From Pseudomonas sp. PSE14 (GTDB taxonomy: Bacteria; Pseudomonadota; Gammaproteobacteria; Pseudomonadales; Pseudomonadaceae), in NCBI RefSeq assembly GCF_029203285.1, contig NZ_CP115669.1:3844001-3908000 (forward strand): DNA of 64,000 nucleotides, given 5' to 3'. A program made the position numbers and the translations under genes. The first letter of the stretch is position 1. Each line of letters opens with the position of its first letter. Shown here piece after piece: positions 34,998-42,683 of the stretch. A model generated the notes under the pieces. That model did not search any database, had not been told where the DNA came from, and saw only the letters and a program-made list of their open reading frames with translations.

Positions 34998-35343
34998 GTA
35001 GGGCGCATAACGCCTGACGCGTTATCCGCCGTTTCTGAGGTTTGGGTGTTTCTGCGCCGCTTCGGCGTGCTCGGATGTCTCTTGTTTCGCCCCCTCGGGC
35101 GACCTCCTTTGGCAAACTACGGATGGCCGCCCCACCCAAAGGAGGCAAAGGTCTTGCCCCATCATCCGGCCCCGGCTTCGCCGGGGTGCCCTCGCTCCAT
35201 CGAAGTTTCAGGGGCACGCGTCGACGGGCCATCCATGGCCCAACGACGCTCTCGCGGCATCCATGCCGCTCAACCCCTGAAACTCCGATTCCACTCGACC
35301 TCCTGAAGGGGCGCTCCGAGTGCGCGGATATTTCGCTGGAAGT
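34998..35343 (-). repeat. long structured intergenic repeat, copy B
   Basis: Reverse orientation to copy A. It shares the GTTTCAGGGG/CCCCTGAAAC closing helix, the GCGGCATGGATGCCGC and GGGCCATGGATGGCCC hairpins, and CCCCGGC-GAA-GCCGGGG. The stem that is CCTTTTG/CAAAAGG in copy A is CCTCCTTTGG-type here, with paired changes on both arms and a longer loop (35101-35150). The GGCGCATAACGCC palindrome lies at its other end, as in copy A. Confidence 0.85.
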
Positions 35344-35391
35344 CTTCAAGAGCTAGTGCAGAGCATCTTGTTCCGCGCTGCTTTTGCTCCC

Positions 35392-35505
35392 GTAGGAGCG
35401 GACCTTGTCCGCGAAGGTTTGCCACCGTCCCCAACGCAACCGGCTGAACACCTTGATCTGTAACGCCGGCCTTGCCGTCGAATCGCGGAGAAGCTCCGCT
35501 CCTAC
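35392..35505. repeat. two GTAGGAGCG-type palindromes
   Basis: Short palindromes lie at 35392-35414 and 35483-35505, in opposite orientations, between structured repeat copies B and C. Confidence 0.7.
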
Positions 35506-35589
35506 AAGAGCATCGCCCTACAGATGGGTATCGCTTCGCTCCACGCCATCCTACGAAAAGCAATCCAGCATGAAGCAGCCAAAGTCGCA

Positions 35590-35873
35590 GGCGCGCGCAG
35601 AGTCCCGTCAGGAGGCCGAGTGGAGGTATTGCGCAGAGGGGCGAGCGGCATGGATGCCGCGAGAGGACTAGGCGTCCCCGCTAAGAGGGCCATGAATGGC
35701 CCTTCTACGCCGACCCTCGGAGCAATACCGGAAGGAGGGAAGTCTTCGCGAAGCGAAGACCCGGATGCCGGGACGAGCCCTTTTGGTTCCTTTTGTGTCG
35801 TTTGACAAAAGGGACTCGCCCGAGGGGGCGAAACAAGAAGTATCCGAAGACGCTGAAGCGGCGCAGAAACACA
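35590..35873 (+). repeat. long structured intergenic repeat, copy C (divergent)
   Basis: The most divergent copy, oriented as copy A. The closing helix is GGTATTGC (35625-35632)/GCAATACC (35722-35729), completely different in sequence from the other copies yet fully paired, with GAGGG/CCCTC adjoining. The GAA-capped hairpin is GTCTTCGC-GAA-GCGAAGAC (35742-35760) rather than CCCCGGC-GAA-GCCGGGG. GCGGCATGGATGCCGC and CCTTTTG/CAAAAGG are unchanged. ACTAGGCGTCCCC (35667-35679) interrupts the multibranch region. Confidence 0.85.
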
Positions 35874-35885
35874 AAGCAAAAAGCA

Positions 35886-35954
35886 TCGCGGACAAAGTCC
35901 GCTCCTACAAGAGCCACACAGAAGCCAACCCGTAGGAGCGGGACATGTCCGCGA
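35886..35954. repeat. two GTAGGAGCG-type palindromes facing each other
   Basis: Short palindromes at 35886-35908 and 35932-35954 close the gap before the MFS gene. Confidence 0.7.
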
Positions 35955-35993
35955 ATGGCGCCCGTCGGGCGCCCTTGGCGATCCGCCGCTGCC

Positions 35994-37199
35994 CTACCGG
36001 CCCATCGCCCGCGCATAGCCCTTCGGCGAGAAGCGCAGCGTCACCCCCAGCATCGCCACCACCGACACCGCCAGCAGTATCCAGGATGCCTGGAAGGTGC
36101 CGGTGCTGTCGCGCAGCGCGCCCGTCACGTAGGGAATGATCCCGGTGACGATGAAGCCGATGCCCTGCACGAAAGCCGCCAGGCGCCCCGCCGCGCCCGG
36201 GTCGGACAGGTGATCCAGGGTCAGCGTCAGGCTCAAGGCGAAGCAGGAGCCCAGGCCGTAGCCGATCAGCGCCACCCAGAGGCCGGAGAGGTGCAGGGGC
36301 GATGCGATCAGCCCGACGAAGCCGGCGAGCTGGATCAGCAGGCACAGGCTCAGCCAGCCGCGACGATCCGACGAACCACGGCTCAGCAGCGGAATGGTCA
36401 GCGCGGCGATCACCTGGAAGATGGTCATCAGGCCGATCAGCCCGCCGCTGGCCTGGGCGCTCCAGCCCAGTTGACGGTAATACACCGGCAGCCAGGCGAC
36501 CATGCTGGTGTAGCCGCCGTTGATCACCCCGAAGTACAGCGCCAGCAACCAGGCACGGCGGCTGCCGAAATAGTGCTGCACCGCCTGCCGTGGCGGCGTG
36601 GCCAGCGGCGTCTCGCGTGGGCGGGCGACCGCCCACAGCAGCAGCCCGACGATCGCCAGCAGCAGCCAGGCGCCGAGACCGTCCTGCCAGCGGTGGAAAT
36701 GCTCCGACACCACCGGCGCCAGCACCGCGGCACTGCCGCCACCGGCCATCAGGGAGGCCGAATACAGTCCCATGGCCGAGGGCACCTTGTGCGGGAACCA
36801 GCGCTTGATCACCCCCGGCACGAACGCCTGGATGATCGCCACCCCGGTGCCGGCCAGTACGGCACTGGCAATCAGGGCCATGCCGCTGTCCAGCAGCAGG
36901 CGCCAGAAGCAGGCGGCGCCAATGGCCAGCAGGCCGGCGACCACGCCACGGCTTTCCCCCAGGCGCGGGCCGACCCAGGGCAAGGCCAGGGCGAACAGGC
37001 CCATGCACAGCACCGGCAACACGGTGAGCATCGAGGCGCCCTGGAAGCCCAGGCCGGTGGCGTCACGGATGTCGGTGAGCAAGGGGCCGATGGAAGTGAG
37101 GATCGGTCGCAGGTTGATGCCCAACGCGACGATCACCAGCAGGCCGATCCAGCTGGCGCGGGCCGTTTCTGCCGCCGGCACGGCGATGCTGCGACTCAT
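35994..37199 (-). CDS. MFS transporter (CynX/NimT-like)
   Basis: A 401-residue protein with about 12 helices. GINLRPILTSIGPLL near the N terminus and the general pattern match the cyanate/2-nitroimidazole transporter (CynX/NimT) branch. The start ATG at 37199 overlaps the deaminase stop codon by 4 bp (ATGA), so the two are translationally coupled; the longer upstream frame reads through the deaminase gene and is rejected. In an operon with a deaminase and an ankyrin protein it may import the deaminase's substrate or a related base. Confidence 0.88.
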   Translation of the reverse strand: MSRSIAVPAAETARASWIGLLVIVALGINLRPILTSIGPLLTDIRDATGLGFQGASMLTVLPVLCMGLFALALPWVGPRLGESRGVVAGLLAIGAACFWRLLLDSGMALIASAVLAGTGVAIIQAFVPGVIKRWFPHKVPSAMGLYSASLMAGGGSAAVLAPVVSEHFHRWQDGLGAWLLLAIVGLLLWAVARPRETPLATPPRQAVQHYFGSRRAWLLALYFGVINGGYTSMVAWLPVYYRQLGWSAQASGGLIGLMTIFQVIAALTIPLLSRGSSDRRGWLSLCLLIQLAGFVGLIASPLHLSGLWVALIGYGLGSCFALSLTLTLDHLSDPGAAGRLAAFVQGIGFIVTGIIPYVTGALRDSTGTFQASWILLAVSVVAMLGVTLRFSPKGYARAMGR

Positions 37200-37651
37200 T
37201 TGCCGTGCGCCTGCCAGCGCACGTAGAGCCCCTCTTCCCCGACCGGCCGCAATGGCCGCAGCGGCAGCGCCTGCTGCTGCGGCGGCAGGGTCATCTGCTG
37301 GTAGACCCTGGCGGTGGACAGGCCGAACGGCTCGCCGTCGTCGTTCGAATAGGCGAAGTACGCCGCCTCGACGCCGCACAGGTGCATGGCCGCCAGGCAC
37401 ATCGGGCACGGGTGGCCGCTGGCGTAGATCACGCAGCCCTCCAGGCGCGGCGTACCAAGTACGGAAGCCGCGCGGCGGATGGTCAGCAGTTCGGCATGGG
37501 CGGTCGGATCGCAGTCCAGGTGAATGGAATTGGCGGCGCGGGCGATCACCTGGCCGTCCTTGACCAGCACGGCGCCGAATGGGCGGCCGCCGGCGTCGAT
37601 ATTGTCACGGGCCAGTTGCAGGGCTTCGCGCATGAAGTCTTCGTGTTGCAT
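37196..37651 (-). CDS. nucleoside/nucleobase deaminase
   Basis: A 151-residue zinc hydrolase of the cytidine/guanine deaminase-like fold. HAE (TAHAELLTI) supplies a zinc ligand and the proton shuttle, and PCPMC supplies the two other ligands. Length and the small C-terminal domain resemble bacterial guanine deaminases and related nucleoside deaminases; the exact substrate is not decided by these motifs. I chose the ATG at 37651 with a GAAGAGAA region before it; an upstream ATG at 37675 would overlap no site. It follows the ankyrin gene by about 28 bp and overlaps the MFS gene by 4 bp. Confidence 0.88.
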   Translation of the reverse strand: MQHEDFMREALQLARDNIDAGGRPFGAVLVKDGQVIARAANSIHLDCDPTAHAELLTIRRAASVLGTPRLEGCVIYASGHPCPMCLAAMHLCGVEAAYFAYSNDDGEPFGLSTARVYQQMTLPPQQQALPLRPLRPVGEEGLYVRWQAHGK

Positions 37652-37679
37652 GGCAGTTCTCTTCAAAATCGGCATGGGC

Positions 37680-38315
37680 TCAATGCGCGCCGGCGGCTTC
37701 CAGCATCCTGGCGATGGTGGTCTGGTTGCGCTGGCGGGCGTGTTGCAGCGGCGTGATGCCGTCGTTGTCGGCCAGGTTCAGGTTCGCCCCGGCGTTTATC
37801 AGTCGTTGCACGATGGCCTGGTGTCGCGGGCCGCCATCGCTGAGCAGGATGGCTTCGAGCAGCCCGGTCCAGCCGAGCTTGTTCACATGGTCCGGGTCGA
37901 CGCCTGCGCGCAGCAGGGTGTCCACCACGTCGACATGACCGCGCTCGCACGCCGGGATCAGCGCGGTGCCGCCGTAGCGGTTGGTGCTGCGCAGGTCCGC
38001 CCCGTTGGCCAGGGTCAGCTTGAGAATCTCCAGGCGCCCCGCTGCCCCGGCCAGCAGGTAAGCGCTGTCGTGGATGCGGTTCTTCCGGTTGACGTCGGCG
38101 CCGGCGGCGATCAGCAGGCGGGCGACGGCGACACGGTCCTGGGCGGTGGCCAGGAGCAGCGGCGTGTTGCCCTGGCTGTCGGTGACGTCCACCGGCACGC
38201 CACGCCCCAGCAACGCGGCCACGTCCTCGTCGCGCCCTGCGCTGGCGGCGGCCAGCAGGGCCTCTGCCGCCGCGCGGCTGTGCACGTCCTCGGTCTGAAC
38301 GGTCGGCGTGTCCAT
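37680..38315 (-). CDS. ankyrin repeat protein
   Basis: A 211-residue cytoplasmic protein with about five ankyrin repeats: GNTPLLLATAQDRVAVARLLIAAGADVN, GGTALIPACERGHVDVVDTLLRAGVDPD and DGITPLQHARQRNQTTIARMLEAAG are seen. Such proteins are protein-binding scaffolds. The ATG at 38315 has GAGGAG upstream, so the upstream extension of the frame was not used. It heads the ankyrin-deaminase-MFS operon and is divergent from a LysR gene. Confidence 0.85.
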   Translation of the reverse strand: MDTPTVQTEDVHSRAAAEALLAAASAGRDEDVAALLGRGVPVDVTDSQGNTPLLLATAQDRVAVARLLIAAGADVNRKNRIHDSAYLLAGAAGRLEILKLTLANGADLRSTNRYGGTALIPACERGHVDVVDTLLRAGVDPDHVNKLGWTGLLEAILLSDGGPRHQAIVQRLINAGANLNLADNDGITPLQHARQRNQTTIARMLEAAGAH

Positions 38316-38452
38316 TGGCGCTCCTCTGTCATCACCAGAGGCTGTCGGGAGTAATGACACCCGTAGCGTCGCCAGACGCGGTGCAGCCCGTGGCAGGCGC
38401 GGCGAAGCGGCAACAGCCTCGAAAAGAATGTCGCTAGTATGACGAAGGGGCA

Positions 38453-38475
38453 TTCTATGTTGAAATTAAATAGAA
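38453..38475. promoter_or_regulatory. candidate LysR operator
   Basis: TTCTAT-N11-ATAGAA lies in the 184 bp gap between the divergent LysR gene and the ankyrin-deaminase-MFS operon, 25 bp before the regulator's ATG. It includes the T-N11-A core of LysR sites. The surrounding AT-richness also suits a promoter. Confidence 0.5.
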
Positions 38476-38499
38476 ACATGCCATTCAGTGGGAATCGTG

Positions 38500-39366
38500 A
38501 TGCTAGACCCCAACCTCCTACGCAGCTTCGTGATGGTGGTGGACGCCGGCAACTTCACCCGTGCCGCCGAACTGCTGCACCTGACCCAGTCCACCGTCAG
38601 CCAGCAGATCCTGCGGCTGGAGCAGAGCCTGGACTGCCGCCTGCTGGACCGCAGCCAGCGCCAGGTGCTGCCCACCGAACAGGGTGAACGCCTGCTCGGC
38701 TACGCCCGGCGCATCCTCCAGCTGGGCGGCGAGGCGCGCGAGGCGCTGAGCAGCGAGCACAGCGAAGGCGTGCTACGCCTGGGGATGCCCGAGGACTTCG
38801 CCGGCGAACGCATGATGCCGCTGCTGGCGGCCTTCAGCGTGGAGCGTCCGCGCCTGCGCCTGGAGGTCTCCAGCGGTCTCAGCCAGGAGCTGTTGCGCCA
38901 GTACCGCAGCGGCGAGCTGGATCTGGCGCTGGTCAAGCAATGGGGCGCCGACAGCGACTGCCTGGCGCACTGGCCGGAGCCGCTGGCCTGGCTGGACAGC
39001 GCCGACAACCCCGCCGCCGCCCGCGATCCGCTGCCGCTGGTGGTGTTCCCGCTCGGCGCGCTGTACCGCCAGGAGATGATCCACGCCCTGGAAGCCAGCG
39101 GGCGGCGCTGGCGCATCAGCTACAGCAGCGGCAGCCTGGCCAGCCTGTCGGCGGCGGTGGCGGCGGGGATGGGCGTCAGCCTGTTGCCGTTGCGCGGCCG
39201 TCACGCCGGACATCGACTGCTGGACGCCGCGCAAGGCTTCGCCCCGATCGACGGGCTGGAACTGGCGCTCTACGCCCGCCCCGAGCTGGACAGCGTCGGG
39301 CGTAGCCTGTGCGAACAGCTGCGCAACCTGTGCGCGCAGCTCGCCGAGGTCACGCCGTCGCGCTGA
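38500..39366 (+). CDS. LysR family transcriptional regulator
   Basis: A 288-residue LysR protein: NLLRSFVMVVDAGNFTRAAELLHLTQSTVSQQILRLEQSL is the DNA-binding helix-turn-helix. The gene is divergent from the ankyrin-deaminase-MFS operon and is its probable regulator. The ATG at 38500 was chosen; an in-frame GTG at 38488 is possible. Its 3' end overlaps the end of the convergent mucR-like gene by 17 bp. Confidence 0.9.
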   Translation: MLDPNLLRSFVMVVDAGNFTRAAELLHLTQSTVSQQILRLEQSLDCRLLDRSQRQVLPTEQGERLLGYARRILQLGGEAREALSSEHSEGVLRLGMPEDFAGERMMPLLAAFSVERPRLRLEVSSGLSQELLRQYRSGELDLALVKQWGADSDCLAHWPEPLAWLDSADNPAAARDPLPLVVFPLGALYRQEMIHALEASGRRWRISYSSGSLASLSAAVAAGMGVSLLPLRGRHAGHRLLDAAQGFAPIDGLELALYARPELDSVGRSLCEQLRNLCAQLAEVTPSR

Positions 39367-41413
39367 TGTGGTCGATGAACTGTTCGGCGGGCACCGGCTT
39401 GCCGAACAGGAAGCCCTGCAGCGAATCGCAGCCCAGACGGGTGAGGAAGTCCTGCTGGCGCGGCGTTTCCACCCCTTCGGCGACGATCCGCAGCTCCAGC
39501 GCCTGGCCCAGGGCAACAATGGCCGAGACGATCGCTGCGTCGTCGCTGTCCTGCTCCAGGTCGCGGACGAAGCCACCGTCGATCTTCAGCTCGTTGGCCG
39601 GCAGGCGCTTCAAGTACAGCAGGCTGGAATAGCCAGTGCCGAAGTCGTCGATGGACAGGTCCACCCCCATCTCCGCCAGGCGGCCGAGGATTTCCAGGCT
39701 CGCATCGGCGTCGCGCATCGCCGTGGTCTCGGTGATTTCCAGGGTCAGGCAGTTGGCCGGCAACTGGTAGCGGCGCAGCGCGCCGGCCACCGAGTCCACC
39801 AGCCCGGCGTGGCAGAACTGCAGCGCCGAGAGGTTCACCGCCACGCGCCAGTCGCGGTAGCCCTGCGCATACCACAGGCTCATCTGCCGGCAGGCCTCGT
39901 CCAGCACCCAGTCGCCAATACCGATGATCAGGCCGGTGCGTTCGGCCAGGCTGATGAAGGTGTCGGGCATCAGCAGGCCGCGCTGCGGATGCAGCCAGCG
40001 CAGCAGCGCCTCGGCGCCCATCGGCTCGCCGCTGGCGGAGAACTTGGGCTGGTAATGCAGGACGAACTCGCGCCGCGCCAGGGCCGCGCGCAGGTCGTGG
40101 AGCAGTTGCAGGTGGTTGCGGGCGTTGGTGTTCATCGACTGCTCGAAGAAGCTGTAGCCGTTCTTGCCATTGCCCTTGGCGTGGTACATCGCGGCGTCGG
40201 CATTGCGCAGCAGCTCCTGCTGGTTGGCGCCATCGCCGGGATAGAGCGCGATGCCGAGGCTGGCGGCGATGCGCAACTCCTGGCCACTGACCTGGAACGG
40301 CTGCGCCAGCAGGCCGACCTGCTGGCTGGCGATGGTCACGGCGTCTTCCGGCTCGGCGAGCGACACCAGCAGGACGAACTCGTCGCCGCCGATGCGCGCC
40401 ACCGTATCCTCGCTGCGCAGGTTGTCGCGCAGGCGGCGGGCGACATCCTTGAGCAGCAGGTCGCCGACATGATGGCCGAAGGCATCGTTGACTGGCTTGA
40501 AGCCATCCAGGTCGAGAAACATCAGTGCGAAATGCCCGCCGTTGCGCTGCACCTTGCTGATCATTTGCTCGATGCGGTCCTCCAGCAACACACGGTTGGG
40601 CAGGCGCGTCAGGTTGTCGTGCAGGGCCAGTTGGGTGAGTTCCTGGTTGGCCCGCGCCAGCGACGAGCTGAGCAGCGCGGTGCGCGACTCCAGGCGCGCA
40701 TCGAGCACCGAGGTCAGCAGGGCGATACCGATCACCGCCAAGGTGACGACGATGATCAACACCGCCATCCAGTCATTGCCCAACCCACTGGGCGCCGCGC
40801 CACAGAAACTGCCCTCGGGGAAACGCGCCGCGGCCATGCCGGTGTAGTGCATGCCGACGATGGCCACGCCCATCACCAGCGCCGCGCCGCCACGCACCAG
40901 GCGCACATAGGGCGTGTTGCGACGAAGGCGGAAGGCGATGTACAGCGCCGCGCCCGAGGCGAGCACGGCGATCAGCAGGGACAGGCCAAACAGCAGTGGG
41001 TCGTAGTCGATGCCCGGCTGCATGAGCATCGCGTACATCCCCAGGTAGTGCATGCAGCTGATCCCCGCACCCATTGCCAGGGCGCCGAGCACCAGTTGCC
41101 AGGGCGGCAGGCGCTCCTGGCTGACCAGCGCCAGGGCGAATCCGGAACTGAGTACGGCGGTGGCCAGCGACAGCAGCGTGAGCGGTATGTCATAGCCCAG
41201 AGCAATGGGCAGGCTGAAGGCAAGCATGCCGATGAAGTGCATCGACCAGATACCGATGCCCATCGCCACCCCGCCGCCGCCAATCCACAGCAGCGTCGGC
41301 CAGCCCCTGGCGGTGGCGATCCGGCCGGCCAGGTCGAGGGCGGTGTAGGACGCCAGGATCGCTACACAGAGCGATATCAGGACCAGGGAGGGATCATAAC
41401 TGCCAGTCAGCAT
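39350..41413 (-). CDS. mucR: MHYT-GGDEF-EAL cyclic-di-GMP enzyme (MucR-like)
   Basis: A 687-residue inner-membrane protein. An N-terminal seven-helix MHYT sensor carries Met-His pairs at 58-59, 121-122 and 188-189, suggesting copper-coordinated gas sensing. A GGDEF domain with an intact GGDEF motif (342-346) and an EAL domain with an intact EAL motif (468-470) follow. Length and order match MucR of P. aeruginosa, which makes a cyclic-di-GMP pool near Alg44 for alginate synthesis and also degrades it. No alginate genes are nearby. The 3' end overlaps the LysR gene by 17 bp. Confidence 0.88.
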   Translation of the reverse strand: MLTGSYDPSLVLISLCVAILASYTALDLAGRIATARGWPTLLWIGGGGVAMGIGIWSMHFIGMLAFSLPIALGYDIPLTLLSLATAVLSSGFALALVSQERLPPWQLVLGALAMGAGISCMHYLGMYAMLMQPGIDYDPLLFGLSLLIAVLASGAALYIAFRLRRNTPYVRLVRGGAALVMGVAIVGMHYTGMAAARFPEGSFCGAAPSGLGNDWMAVLIIVVTLAVIGIALLTSVLDARLESRTALLSSSLARANQELTQLALHDNLTRLPNRVLLEDRIEQMISKVQRNGGHFALMFLDLDGFKPVNDAFGHHVGDLLLKDVARRLRDNLRSEDTVARIGGDEFVLLVSLAEPEDAVTIASQQVGLLAQPFQVSGQELRIAASLGIALYPGDGANQQELLRNADAAMYHAKGNGKNGYSFFEQSMNTNARNHLQLLHDLRAALARREFVLHYQPKFSASGEPMGAEALLRWLHPQRGLLMPDTFISLAERTGLIIGIGDWVLDEACRQMSLWYAQGYRDWRVAVNLSALQFCHAGLVDSVAGALRRYQLPANCLTLEITETTAMRDADASLEILGRLAEMGVDLSIDDFGTGYSSLLYLKRLPANELKIDGGFVRDLEQDSDDAAIVSAIVALGQALELRIVAEGVETPRQQDFLTRLGCDSLQGFLFGKPVPAEQFIDHISATA

Positions 41414-41499
41414 GGGGACTCTCGAGGCGCGCGGTTAAGGATCGCGCAAAAGGCCCGAATTTTAGCGAAAACCCTGGTGGCAAAACACTGGCAAAGATG

Positions 41500-42561
41500 T
41501 CAGTTCGTCGCTATCTGCGATGGGTCGTACCGGTGCAGGCACCCCTGCGCCATCCACGGACAGGCCCGCGCCCAGAGGAAGCCCTGCTCCTGGCGCCCAT
41601 CCGCGTTGTAGTAGGCCAGTTGCAGCCGTTCCGGCGTGAAAGCCAGTCGGGCGAACCCCGGACTGGCCAAGGCGAACGGCACGTCATCGGTCGGCGCTGC
41701 GGGTTTGAAGGTATCGATGGTCTGCCCACCGCCGCCGGAAATCAGCCAAGCCGGCTCACCGGGGTGTACCAGTACCTGCTGGTTGTGCTCATGGCCCGAC
41801 AGGTAGATGTCCACCCCGCTGCGCTGCATGGCCGGCAGCAGCTGCGCCAGCAACTCCTGGTCTTCGCCATGCTTGCCACCACCGCTGCGAATCGCATGGT
41901 GCGCCACCACCATCTTCCACATCGGTGCGGGGCCGCTGCTGGCGAAGGCCGCTTGCAGGAAGTCCGCCTGGCGCTGGCGGCCGGCGGCATCCTGGGAGGT
42001 ATCGAGGAATACGACGCGCAGCAGCGGACGGCCCTCGACCTCGCCGAAATCGCGCACATAGAAGGGATCGGGCATCTGGAAACGGCCGGAGCCCGCGCCC
42101 TTGCGCCCATAGTCCAGCTCGACGGCGGCGGACTTCGGGTAATCATGGTTGCCCAGCACCGCATAGAAGGGCACATGGCTCAGCCAGTCGCCGTGATAGA
42201 CACGCTCGAACTTCAGTTGCCAGGCGGGATCGTCGATCCCCGTGAGCGGCTTGCCGTAGAAGTTGTCTCCCAGCAGCAGCACCATGTTCAGCCCGCCCTC
42301 GCGCTCGGCGACCTGCTCCATGCCCCGCGCCACGCGCCATTGCTGGAGATCGCCGCTACCCTGGTCGCCCAGCGCCAGCAGGGTAACCTGCGAGGCCGGC
42401 TGGCCGGATAACGGGGTGTAGTGCGGCGGCGGAACCATCACCATGAAGCCCGCCAGGCTCCCGGCGACCGCCAACAGTGTGACGAGGATCAGCAACAGGG
42501 TGCGCCGACGACGCCGGCGCGGCGAAGAGGAGGCAGCGGGACTCGGAGAGCGGGTGGACAT
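41500..42561 (-). CDS. membrane-anchored calcineurin-like metallophosphoesterase
   Basis: A 353-residue protein with a cytoplasmic Arg-rich stretch (RRRRRR at 15-20), one hydrophobic segment (21-43) and a periplasmic phosphoesterase domain. Metal-binding motifs are GDQG (65-68), GDNFY (98-102), GNHD (137-140), AHHA and GHEHNQQ. It resembles purple acid phosphatase-like enzymes that hydrolyse phosphate esters. The start ATG at 42561 was chosen over an ATG 54 bp upstream. It is divergent from the glycosyltransferase gene. Confidence 0.88.
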   Translation of the reverse strand: MSTRSPSPAASSSPRRRRRRTLLLILVTLLAVAGSLAGFMVMVPPPHYTPLSGQPASQVTLLALGDQGSGDLQQWRVARGMEQVAEREGGLNMVLLLGDNFYGKPLTGIDDPAWQLKFERVYHGDWLSHVPFYAVLGNHDYPKSAAVELDYGRKGAGSGRFQMPDPFYVRDFGEVEGRPLLRVVFLDTSQDAAGRQRQADFLQAAFASSGPAPMWKMVVAHHAIRSGGGKHGEDQELLAQLLPAMQRSGVDIYLSGHEHNQQVLVHPGEPAWLISGGGGQTIDTFKPAAPTDDVPFALASPGFARLAFTPERLQLAYYNADGRQEQGFLWARACPWMAQGCLHRYDPSQIATN

Positions 42562-42683
42562 GGCGGGCCCCTGGGACTTAGCGGTTGTGGGTCGCCGCAG
42601 TGGAGCACGCTGCAAGTTAATTCTGAGTTAAGGCGTCATCGCCTATACCTGCGGCCATCGCGCACCACGCCGGACACGCCGCC

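Noticed and set aside
35042..35356. Short frames in the structured repeat copies (for example 35042-35356 and 24764-25189)
   Set aside because: Similar small ORFs appear in every copy because the repeat is conserved; they have no ribosome binding site, and helices change by compensatory substitution rather than by synonymous change.
37200..37409. N-terminal extension of the CynX/NimT-like MFS protein
   Set aside because: The extension is a shifted-frame reading of the deaminase gene; the ATG at 37199 has typical 4 bp overlap coupling.
39368..41611. 747-residue plus-strand frame under the mucR-like gene
   Set aside because: Antisense shadow; the minus-strand product has MHYT, GGDEF and EAL motifs.
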